In this document: positions 26,249 through 33,875 of the stretch, piece by piece
Layout of the letters: each line of letters begins with the position of its first letter
Numbering within the stretch: the stretch's first letter is position 1
Source of the DNA: Shewanella marinintestina
GTDB taxonomy: Bacteria; Pseudomonadota; Gammaproteobacteria; Enterobacterales; Shewanellaceae
Direction of reading: 5' to 3'
DNA length: 64,000 nucleotides
Assembly: GCF_023283845.1 (NCBI RefSeq)
Contig: NZ_JAKILC010000022.1
Span: 16,768 to 80,767 of the forward strand
Made by a program: the position numbers and the translations under genes
The notes under the pieces: model-generated
The model's input: only the letters and a program-made list of their open reading frames with translations
What the model was told of the DNA's origin: nothing
Database searches by the model: none

Positions 26249-27886
26249 ATGGAATCTCAACGCAATATATTGCTGATCGGTTTGCTGTTTGTCAGCTTTC
26301 TACTGTGGCAACAGTGGCAAGCAGATCAAGCGCCTCAACCAGTGGCAGCAGCTCAAACACAATCTTCTATCCCAGCTTCTACTGTAGCTGACGCCCATAG
26401 TTCAGACGTACCTGACGCTGATTCAGCAGTGCCTGAAGCGACTCCAGCATCTAAAGAACTAATCACCGTATTTACTGACCAACTAGAAATCAAAATTGAT
26501 CCAGTTGGCGGTGATATTGTTTATTCTGCACTACTTTCTCATAAACTTGAGGAAAACGGTGACGACCCATTCGTCCTGCTAGAGCAAACAAATGATATCT
26601 ATTACATCGCGCAAAGTGGCCTTATTGGTCGTGACGGTATCGACAGCAGTGTAAAAGGTCGAGCTCACTTTGATAGCGCTTCACGTGAGTACAAATTGGC
26701 TGATGGCCAAGACACACTTAACGTGCCACTAACTTATGTTAGTGATAAAGGCGTGACTTATACCAAAGTTTTCGTTTTCACTCGTGGTAAGTACAACATC
26801 GCTGTTGATTATAAAATCAACAACACTTCTGATGCTCAGCTTCAAGTTCAAATGTATGGACAAATCAAGCACAGCATTAAGAAGAGCGAAAGCAGCATGA
26901 TGATGCCTACTTATCGTGGTGGTGCATTCTCTACAGCGGATACTCGCTACGAGAAATATAGCTTCGATGATATGGCAGATAAAAACCTCGACAAGTCAAC
27001 ACTTGGCGGCTGGGTTGCGATGCTACAACATTACTTCGTATCTGCATGGGTACCACCTGCGAATGATAAGAACATTATCTTCTCAAGTGTGAGTGCTGGT
27101 GGCCTAGCTAACATAGGTTTCCGTGGTGCGCTATATGATATCGCACCGGGTACAGAGCAAAGCATTAAAGCTGAATTCTATGTAGGTCCTAAAGATCAAG
27201 AAGCTCTTTCTGCGCTATCAGATTCTTTGAATCTCGTAGTTGATTACGGTTTCCTATGGTGGCTAGCAGTTCCTATTTACAAACTATTGATGTTCTTCCA
27301 GTCAATCGTAGGTAACTGGGGTCTTGCAATTATTCTAATCACACTTACAGTTCGCGGTATGTTATACCCGCTAACGAAAGCGCAATACACCTCTATGGCG
27401 AAAATGCGTAATCTACAGCCTAAGCTTGCTGAACTGAAAGAGCGTTTTGGTGATGACCGTCAGAAGATGGGTCAAGCTATGATGGAACTGTACAAGAAAG
27501 AGAAAGTTAACCCTATGGGTGGCTGTCTTCCAATCTTGCTACAGATGCCAATTTTCATCGCACTGTATTGGGTATTACTAGAAAGTGTTGAATTGCGTCA
27601 CGCACCGTTCATGCTTTGGATTACTGACTTATCAGTACAAGATCCATACTATGTAATGCCAATCTTAATGGGTATCTCGATGTTCGTTATGCAGAAAATG
27701 CAGCCAATGGCACCGACTATGGACCCAATGCAAGTTAAGATGATGCAGTGGATGCCAGTAATCTTTACCGTATTCTTCCTATGGTTCCCAGCAGGTCTGG
27801 TTCTATATTGGTTGGTAGGTAACTTAGTAGCGATTACTCAGCAAAAAATTATCTATGCGGGTCTAGAGAAAAAAGGGTTAAAATAA
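26249..27886 (+). CDS. yidC: Membrane protein insertase YidC
   Basis: YidC inserts and folds inner-membrane proteins, alone or with SecYEG. Among its clients is the ATP synthase c subunit, encoded at 39901 in this window. It has 545 residues. The N-terminal TM is ILLIGLLFVSFLLW (about 7-20), followed by a periplasmic P1 domain to about 330. The insertase core has WGLAIILITLTVRGMLYPL with the conserved Arg, MGGCLPILLQMPIFIALYW and a last TM AGLVLYWLVGNL. The short basic tail fits gammaproteobacterial YidC. Confidence 0.97.
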   Translation: MESQRNILLIGLLFVSFLLWQQWQADQAPQPVAAAQTQSSIPASTVADAHSSDVPDADSAVPEATPASKELITVFTDQLEIKIDPVGGDIVYSALLSHKLEENGDDPFVLLEQTNDIYYIAQSGLIGRDGIDSSVKGRAHFDSASREYKLADGQDTLNVPLTYVSDKGVTYTKVFVFTRGKYNIAVDYKINNTSDAQLQVQMYGQIKHSIKKSESSMMMPTYRGGAFSTADTRYEKYSFDDMADKNLDKSTLGGWVAMLQHYFVSAWVPPANDKNIIFSSVSAGGLANIGFRGALYDIAPGTEQSIKAEFYVGPKDQEALSALSDSLNLVVDYGFLWWLAVPIYKLLMFFQSIVGNWGLAIILITLTVRGMLYPLTKAQYTSMAKMRNLQPKLAELKERFGDDRQKMGQAMMELYKKEKVNPMGGCLPILLQMPIFIALYWVLLESVELRHAPFMLWITDLSVQDPYYVMPILMGISMFVMQKMQPMAPTMDPMQVKMMQWMPVIFTVFFLWFPAGLVLYWLVGNLVAITQQKIIYAGLEKKGLK

Positions 27887-27903
27887 CCCTTAGCTCAGAC
27901 TAA

Positions 27904-27940
27904 CAAAAAGCGGTCAATACTGAGTATTGACCGCTTTTTT
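27904..27940 (+). terminator. Terminator after yidC
   Basis: A perfect 12-bp stem AGCGGTCAATAC/GTATTGACCGCT with loop TGA and a six-T tail, about 20 bp past the yidC stop. mnmE therefore probably has its own promoter within 27941-28064. Confidence 0.92.
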
Positions 27941-28064
27941 GCTTTCTATGTAGACATAATATTTTTATATACTTAGCTGATAAAACCATTATCCAAGATG
28001 ATACAAACCAATAGTGGCTGCTTAGTATAAGCAAATAACTGAAAATCAGATTAGGAAAACAGTA

Positions 28065-29426
28065 ATGACAACCGATACTATCGTGGCACAAGCAACCGCA
28101 CCAGGGCGCGGTGGTGTAGGTATTATTCGTGTATCAGGCGACTTAGCCACCAATGTTGCAATGACAGTTTTAGGCCATATACCTAAAACTCGTTATGCTG
28201 ATTACTGTGACTTTAAAGATGATAACGGTGAAGTCATCGATCAAGGTATCGCGTTATTCTTTAAGGGGCCTAACTCATTCACCGGTGAAGACGTACTGGA
28301 GCTACAAGGTCACGGCGGCCAAATAGTTCTCGATATGCTGATTAAGCGTGTTATGGAAGTCGAAGGTTTACGTATCGCCAAGCCAGGTGAGTTCAGTGAA
28401 CAAGCCTTTATGAATGATAAGCTCGATCTGACTCAAGCCGAAGCGATTGCCGACCTAATTGACGCCACCAGTGAACAAGCAGCTAAGAGCGCGCTTAACT
28501 CGCTTCAGGGCGAATTTTCAACTCAGGTACATGACTTAGTCGAAAAGGTCACTAACCTACGTTTATACGTCGAAGCAGCCATTGATTTTCCAGATGAAGA
28601 AGTCGACTTCTTATCAGATGGTAAAATTGCCGCTTCTTTAAATGGCATTATTGGCCAATTAGATGGAGTACAGGCCAGCGCTAAGCAAGGTTCAATCATC
28701 CGAGAAGGCATGAAAGTCGTGATTGCGGGTCGTCCAAATGCTGGTAAATCAAGCTTATTGAATGCGCTGGCAGGTAAAGAATCGGCAATCGTAACCGAAA
28801 TAGCCGGTACCACACGTGATGTATTACGTGAACATATCCATTTAGATGGAATGCCATTACACATAATTGATACTGCTGGTTTACGAGATACCATCGACAC
28901 CGTAGAGAAAATTGGTATCGAGCGTGCTTGGGACGAGATTAAAACCGCCGATCGCGTGCTGTTTATGGTGGATGGCACCACAACCGCAGCCGTAGATCCT
29001 CATGAAATTTGGCCAGACTTTATCGATCGTCTGCCAAATAATCTAGGCGTAACCGTTGTTCGCAATAAAGCGGATCTAACAGGTGAAGATCTTGCTGTGA
29101 CCCAAGAAGCTGGCCATAGCGTTTATCGCATTTCAGCTAAAACAGGTTTGGGCGTTGAAGAACTAAAGCAACACCTCAAATCACTAATGGGTTATCAAAG
29201 TAACCTTGAAGGTGGCTTTATCGCCCGTCGTCGTCATTTAGAGGCATTGGATTTAGCAAGCAGCCACTTAATGCTAGGCAAAGAGCAGTTAGAAGTTTAT
29301 CTAGCTGGTGAGTTACTGGCTGAAGAGCTACGCATGTGCCAAATGGCATTATCAGAAATCACTGGTAAGTTCACATCAGATGACCTCCTTGGCAAAATAT
29401 TCAGTTCATTCTGCATTGGTAAATAA
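28065..29426 (+). CDS. mnmE: tRNA uridine-5-carboxymethylaminomethyl GTPase MnmE
   Basis: MnmE, with MnmG (33876), installs the cmnm5 group on wobble uridine 34 of several tRNAs. It has 453 residues. The N-terminal folate-binding domain starts TIVAQATAPGRGGVGIIRVS. The G domain shows G1 GRPNAGKSSLL near 223, G2 GTTRD, G3 DTAGLRDT and G4 NKADL near 335. The helical C-terminus ends with FCIGK, so the catalytic cysteine (C450) is present. The start is ATG after AGGAAAACAG. Confidence 0.97.
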   Translation: MTTDTIVAQATAPGRGGVGIIRVSGDLATNVAMTVLGHIPKTRYADYCDFKDDNGEVIDQGIALFFKGPNSFTGEDVLELQGHGGQIVLDMLIKRVMEVEGLRIAKPGEFSEQAFMNDKLDLTQAEAIADLIDATSEQAAKSALNSLQGEFSTQVHDLVEKVTNLRLYVEAAIDFPDEEVDFLSDGKIAASLNGIIGQLDGVQASAKQGSIIREGMKVVIAGRPNAGKSSLLNALAGKESAIVTEIAGTTRDVLREHIHLDGMPLHIIDTAGLRDTIDTVEKIGIERAWDEIKTADRVLFMVDGTTTAAVDPHEIWPDFIDRLPNNLGVTVVRNKADLTGEDLAVTQEAGHSVYRISAKTGLGVEELKQHLKSLMGYQSNLEGGFIARRRHLEALDLASSHLMLGKEQLEVYLAGELLAEELRMCQMALSEITGKFTSDDLLGKIFSSFCIGK

Positions 29427-29460
29427 AGCGCACAAAACAAGCACAATATAGCTAAATACT

Positions 29461-29493
29461 AAGCCACTGTAGCGTTACCTACTGTGGCTTTTT
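29461..29493 (+). terminator. Probable mnmE terminator
   Basis: The stem AAGCCAC/GTGGCTT extends past one T-T mismatch with GTA/TAC and is followed by a T run, 34 bp after the mnmE stop. Confidence 0.7.
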
Positions 29494-29508
29494 GTTTCAC
29501 TAAATAGT

Positions 29509-29835
29509 GATCCTTTGAATTAGTGCGATCAATAATGATCTAAGCCAGAAAATAATGATCGAGATCACCAAATCATAGATAACTATCAACAGAGATATCA
29601 ACAAGCTAAATAGATCTGTGGATAGATCTATAACCAAACGCCCTCACAACTCTAACCCTTTGTCTAAAAAGGAATATTACTCTAATTAAAAACATGTTCA
29701 CCTACTTGATAAACTAAAAATATAGATCTTTCAAGATAAGTTATACTCAGAAAAAACGGCAAAAGATCGAACCTCGATATCCACAGGATTTAAAAACCAG
29801 CAAAAGATAATTTAGACAGCTAAAGTCTGATCAAA
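29509..29835. other. GATC-rich gene-free region with DnaA-box-like sites
   Basis: The 698-bp gap 29427-30124 encodes nothing recognisable. It contains ten GATC sites within about 325 bp and two one-mismatch DnaA boxes (29617-29625 on the minus strand; 29777-29785 on the plus strand). The composition resembles oriC and the dnaA promoter. It could be a DnaA-titrating or sequestration site; this is inference. Confidence 0.5.
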
Positions 29836-30008
29836 CTTTTGATTTACTTTACTCAAAAATTGTTGCTCTAAAACTCGACAACAAATCCTCAGAAAAGCGC
29901 AGAGGCTTAATCCAAATAAAATAAAAAACCTGTGTCTCATCAGCGAATTAAACGAGCTACTAATAGCCCAAAAAATTAGCGAAGTCTTTTTCGATAAATA
30001 TCCCTGTA

Positions 30009-30024
30009 AGTTCCACGTGAAACC
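30009..30024. promoter_or_regulatory. parS: parS-like site 5
   Basis: The 14-bp core GTTCCACGTGAAAC matches the Bacillus-type parS TGTTCCACGTGAAACA; only the outermost base on each side differs. It lies in the gene-free stretch before the pilin gene. Confidence 0.65.
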
Positions 30025-30124
30025 TATTACCTATCTCTTATATAAAATTACTATTTACTTTCAATAACATAAACCTATAACAATAAAGTATCTTTGGTAG
30101 ATAGCCGACACTTTCAATTTTTAA

Positions 30125-30640
30125 TTAACACCCAGAATCGATAATTTCAAATACAGGAGGAATTGTGGGACTCTTCGCCTCTGTGTATTTAAGGTAACAA
30201 TTATCACCTACAAACTTCTTGGATTGAGTCATAAATTGAATGAAATCATCATTGCCGTTATTTTGAAAATACCAATCAGCAGGTCGTTCAGGGTTAAATT
30301 GTGAGTCTTCAAACTTAGCCATTATAAGCTTACTCCAACTATTAGCTGAATCAGCCGCAGGGTAGCCATAAACCAAATCAACTTTTACCCCATCAATAAC
30401 GATATAGTTTTCTTCACCTTTATTCTTATCAGCTTTAGGTTTATCAGCTAGCCCTTGTATAACCGACTTTGGATAGAGTACATTCATCACTCCGTGCATT
30501 TCAGCTTTTAAACCTTTTAGTGACGAAGCTCGAGCATCTGCTTGTAAATCCATAAAACGAGGGGCTGCAACCACTCCAAGAATGGCCAAAATAATAATAG
30601 TTACAACTAACTCTATAAGAGTAAAACCATTTTTAAGCAT
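30125..30640 (-). CDS. Type IV pilin-like (MSHA/pseudopilin) protein
   Basis: A 171-residue prepilin. The type III signal MLKNG is cut before F6 by a prepilin peptidase, followed by FTLIELVVTIIILAILGVVA with the conserved Glu5 of the mature protein. C148 and C171 could form the C-terminal disulfide loop of type IVa/MSHA pilins. Much of the remainder (residues 60-145) is hydrophilic with no family signature that I recognise. The gene is alone, with no assembly genes near, so it must use machinery encoded elsewhere. It is inserted between mnmE and mioC together with the next two genes. Whether it is a major or minor pilin cannot be told. Confidence 0.8.
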   Translation of the reverse strand: MLKNGFTLIELVVTIIILAILGVVAAPRFMDLQADARASSLKGLKAEMHGVMNVLYPKSVIQGLADKPKADKNKGEENYIVIDGVKVDLVYGYPAADSANSWSKLIMAKFEDSQFNPERPADWYFQNNGNDDFIQFMTQSKKFVGDNCYLKYTEAKSPTIPPVFEIIDSGC

Positions 30641-30921
30641 TTAAATGACAATTTTTTTTAACAGTCGTGGAGCAATAATTATATAAAATAGCGTGTTTTT
30701 ATAAACTAATTAACGCTTCTATTTCACACTTACTTGCGCCAAAACAAAAAACGATATGAGAATCTAGCAAAGTCAGGCAATCAATTTAGAGTATTTGACC
30801 TAGCGTAAACAAAGCCTGCCAATTTAGTCCCTGCTTTTACAAGCTGTATCACTTTCATTCCAATTCGATCAATGTAGAATCCGCGCCTTGTTTCAATCGC
30901 AAATTTTGACCCTATATATTT

Positions 30922-31566
30922 ATGATGATCGACTTAGCCTTATTACCACTTTACCTAACAACAGTTGTTGCGCTACTACTTATCCCTGGGCCAGACATGC
31001 TGTTAATAGCCAGCTCAAGTTTAAGCTATGGTAAGAAAGTCGGTATTTATGCCAGCTTTGGCAATGCCACGTCAGGGTTGATATTGACATTAGCGGCTGC
31101 AATGGGAGTTTCAGCCTTAATAGCAATGAACCCCATAGCATTAGAGATATTAAGAGTCTTAGGTGGAGCCTATCTATTAAAAATGGGCTGGGACTGCATG
31201 CGCAGCTCTGCGGCCGAAGCGCCTGAAATAACACAACAAAAAGATCTCGCTAAGCTATTATACCGACGCGCGGTGTTTAGCAATTTACTTAATCCAAAGG
31301 CATTAATATTCTTCGTATTATTTTTGCCTCAGTTTGTTTCAACTCAGCTCACAGCCAGCTCTGGTGAACAAATGCTGGCACTCGGTCTATTGTTAAACGT
31401 AATGGGCTTATTATTTAATTTATTGCTAGTAGCATTGGTGGGTTCAGTAGGAAAACCACTACTGAAAAATGAAAAGTTTAGAACTTATCAAAATAAGTTT
31501 ATGGGCATAATATTTTTTGTTTTAGCAATATGGCTACTGGCATCACAAGTACAAAATATTAGCTGA
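30922..31566 (+). CDS. LysE/RhtB family exporter
   Basis: A 214-residue inner-membrane protein of the LysE superfamily, exporters of amino acids or their derivatives. The family signature LLLIPGPDMLLI is at residues 18-29. About six hydrophobic segments are seen, including ASFGNATSGLILTLAAAMGVSAL, FSNLLNPKALIFFVLFLPQF and the C-terminal FMGIIFFVLAIWLLASQ. The substrate cannot be assigned. There are two in-frame ATG at 30922 and 30925; the first is used here. It is a single gene followed by its own terminator. Confidence 0.88.
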   Translation: MMIDLALLPLYLTTVVALLLIPGPDMLLIASSSLSYGKKVGIYASFGNATSGLILTLAAAMGVSALIAMNPIALEILRVLGGAYLLKMGWDCMRSSAAEAPEITQQKDLAKLLYRRAVFSNLLNPKALIFFVLFLPQFVSTQLTASSGEQMLALGLLLNVMGLLFNLLLVALVGSVGKPLLKNEKFRTYQNKFMGIIFFVLAIWLLASQVQNIS

Positions 31567-31586
31567 TTAACACAAATTATTGACAT

Positions 31587-31616
31587 AAAAAAGCGAGGAT
31601 AATCCTCGCTTTTTTA
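31587..31616. terminator. Terminator between lysE-like gene and nucleoside hydrolase
   Basis: The stem AAGCGAGGAT/ATCCTCGCTT has A and T runs on both sides and can serve both convergent genes. Confidence 0.88.
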
Positions 31617-31643
31617 TTTTATGCAAACTAAGTCGATCAATGA

Positions 31644-32612
31644 CTAAATAGTCCCATAATCGACAATTGTGTCACGGTAAAGCTTTAGCAACTCTTGATC
31701 TCTAACAGCCACACCAACTTGCTGAGCACGCTTTGATTCCCAATCATCATGTAAGTGCTTACGCCCATCAAACTTTTGAATAGTTAGCCCTTCTGCTGGT
31801 CCATCAGTAACAACCCGAATAGGTCCTTCACGAAGGGTAAATAGAGTCGGATCGATAACATAAGCAATAGCAGATGGATCATGTACATGACAACCTTCTA
31901 AGCCTACTTTCTCAGAATAAAATTTAAGATAATAGCGGCTAATATCCCAAATAAACTGGCCCACTTCACCCGCATCATCTCGTAACTGATCAAGATAATC
32001 TTTGGTAAAGAAGCTCTCTTCCGTAACATCTAGACCAATAACAACAACAGGCCAAGACCCAGTAAAAACGATATCAGCAGCATGAGGATCATCGTGAATA
32101 TTGGCTTCAGCAAACGGTGTTACGTTACCACGGTGACCGTTCATACCAAATGCGCCCCCCATAATAACCACTTCTTTAACCAAATCAGCAATTTCAGGGG
32201 CAGCCTCAAGTGCTAACGCTAAGTTTGTTAACGGGCCAACTGCAACTAAAGTAATCTCACCAGGCTCAGCTTTTACTGCATCAATAATATATTGGTAAGC
32301 AGAACGCGAGTCCGCTTGTAAATCTGTAACCTTTGGTGCATGAACATCACCAAATCCGGTTTCACCATGTACAACCACAGTAGCACCGACAGGCTCACGA
32401 ACCAGAGGCTGGCTAGCACCCTGAGCAACATCAGCTTTAAAATTATATTTCTGTTTTAAAAACAGAGCATTATTAGTTCCATTTTCTATCGTAGCATTAC
32501 CGTAAACGGTAGTTATAGCCTTCAAATCAATAGCTGGGTGAGCTTCAGCAAACAAGATAGCCATTGCATCATCTATTCCAGGGTCAGTATCCAGAATTAT
32601 TTTATTTATCAT
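31644..32612 (-). CDS. Inosine-uridine preferring nucleoside hydrolase family protein
   Basis: Hydrolyses the N-glycosidic bond of ribonucleosides to base and ribose for salvage. It has 322 residues. The calcium-binding signature DTDPGIDDA is at residues 8-16. TTVYGNATIENGTNNAL is near 34, MGGAFGMNGHRGNVTPFAEANIHDDPHAA is mid-protein, and a His-Asp pair is in GCHVHDPSAIAYVI near 245. These fit group I/III (Rih-type) enzymes, but the exact substrate is open. It is a stand-alone gene, divergent from mioC across a 364-bp gap (32613-32976) that has AT-rich promoter DNA and no further gene. Confidence 0.9.
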   Translation of the reverse strand: MINKIILDTDPGIDDAMAILFAEAHPAIDLKAITTVYGNATIENGTNNALFLKQKYNFKADVAQGASQPLVREPVGATVVVHGETGFGDVHAPKVTDLQADSRSAYQYIIDAVKAEPGEITLVAVGPLTNLALALEAAPEIADLVKEVVIMGGAFGMNGHRGNVTPFAEANIHDDPHAADIVFTGSWPVVVIGLDVTEESFFTKDYLDQLRDDAGEVGQFIWDISRYYLKFYSEKVGLEGCHVHDPSAIAYVIDPTLFTLREGPIRVVTDGPAEGLTIQKFDGRKHLHDDWESKRAQQVGVAVRDQELLKLYRDTIVDYGTI

Positions 32613-32976
32613 TTTCCAAATCCTATCAGTACATTACTTTTTGTATGGGTAGCAGACTAAAATACCTTTATCACCGATTTATAAACGTGATGCAGGGTTT
32701 AAGCTAATAAAAGCCATATATAGAGGTAGCTTATTTGCTGAAAAAACAACCTCCAAAAGGGGCGGTTTAAATGCTTATATAATCTAACTAAGCCTCAAAT
32801 TAACAATACTTCAGGCATTCATACACCGATATTAATGCATGTAAATCAGCGTAAGTGACAAGATTAGCAATCCAATTTCACTTATGATGCACACAAGCGC
32901 TAAGCTCTATATGACAATATTTTGAAATATAGTGAGCCAATTTAGCGTTATTTAATATCAATAATTAGGATAGAAA

Positions 32977-33417
32977 ATGGCAAAAGTAGAGATTTTAGTG
33001 GGTACGACACTCGGCAGTGCGGAATATGTTGCTGATGAAATATCCGATCAATTAAGTGATTTAGGCCATCAAACCATGGTGCATTTGGCACCAAATTTAA
33101 GTGATCTTAGCTTAAATTCATTATGGATTGTCGTTTCATCAACCCATGGTGCAGGAGATCTTCCAGACAATATAGTGCCTTTTTTCGACGAAATAAGTCT
33201 AAATAGCCCCGATCTAAGTGACGTAAAATTCGCATTATGTGCAATTGGTGATTCAAGCTACGACACTTTCTGCCAAGGTCCAGAAAAGCTCATTGAGCAG
33301 CTAAGTCAGTGCGGCGCAAAAGTCTATGTGGATAAGATCCAAATAGATGTTCAATATACTCCGATCCCAGAAGAACCTGCATTATCATGGCTTAGCGGCT
33401 GGCAAGAACAACTTTAA
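32977..33417 (+). CDS. mioC: Flavodoxin-like protein MioC
   Basis: MioC is an FMN-binding flavodoxin; E. coli MioC has been linked to biotin synthase activity. It has 146 residues. The FMN phosphate loop is GTTLGSAEYVAD (8-19), followed by STHGAGDLPDN near 58 and a GDSSYDTFC-type flavin loop near 91. It is transcribed towards oriC, the same arrangement as in E. coli, where mioC transcription passes through the origin. The start is ATG after TTAGGATAG. Confidence 0.93.
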   Translation: MAKVEILVGTTLGSAEYVADEISDQLSDLGHQTMVHLAPNLSDLSLNSLWIVVSSTHGAGDLPDNIVPFFDEISLNSPDLSDVKFALCAIGDSSYDTFCQGPEKLIEQLSQCGAKVYVDKIQIDVQYTPIPEEPALSWLSGWQEQL

Positions 33418-33875
33418 GATCCGATAAAAATCGATCATTATTGCGGTTCTTAGTAATAACACACAGATTAGATCATACTTATCCACATAAAACTTATTAA
33501 TTTAATAAATATGTGGATAAGCTATTATTTAGATCTGATCAACTTCTGCATTAATTCACATCCGATCTGCTCAATGATCCACCTTGTGGATAACTAGGCG
33601 ATCTACCCACAAGCTTAAGTCAGTTAGATCGCGATCAGATCACAAGATCTTTTTAACGCTAACTACTGATTTTAATAGATTTATAGAGTTATCCACCGAA
33701 AACAGCGATCCTAATAGTAAACATAATAAGAGATCTATATAAAGATCTTAAGATCTATTAAGGCGATCCACCCTGATCAAAACAAGCGAAATAGATCGTT
33801 CACCTTCAGCGAAGCAAATGCTAAAATGATCTGCTCAGAAACAATTTATCCTTTTAAAAATCGAAGGCTGTCGAA
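33418..33875. other. oriC: Chromosomal origin of replication (oriC)
   Basis: The 458-bp mioC-mnmG gap has the E. coli oriC layout. DnaA boxes are TTATCCACA at 33479-33487 (plus), TGTGGATAA at 33512-33520 and 33585-33593 (minus), and TTATCCACC at 33689-33697 (one mismatch). About 20 GATC sites lie in 410 bp. Next to mnmG, three AGATCT-containing AT-rich units at 33731-33760 resemble the 13-mers of the unwinding element. Left boundary mioC and right boundary mnmG are as in Enterobacteria. Confidence 0.92.

Noticed and set aside
26684..26700. TTCACGTGA within yidC as another parS
   Set aside because: Only the inner part matches; outer bases of the 16-mer are wrong on both sides.
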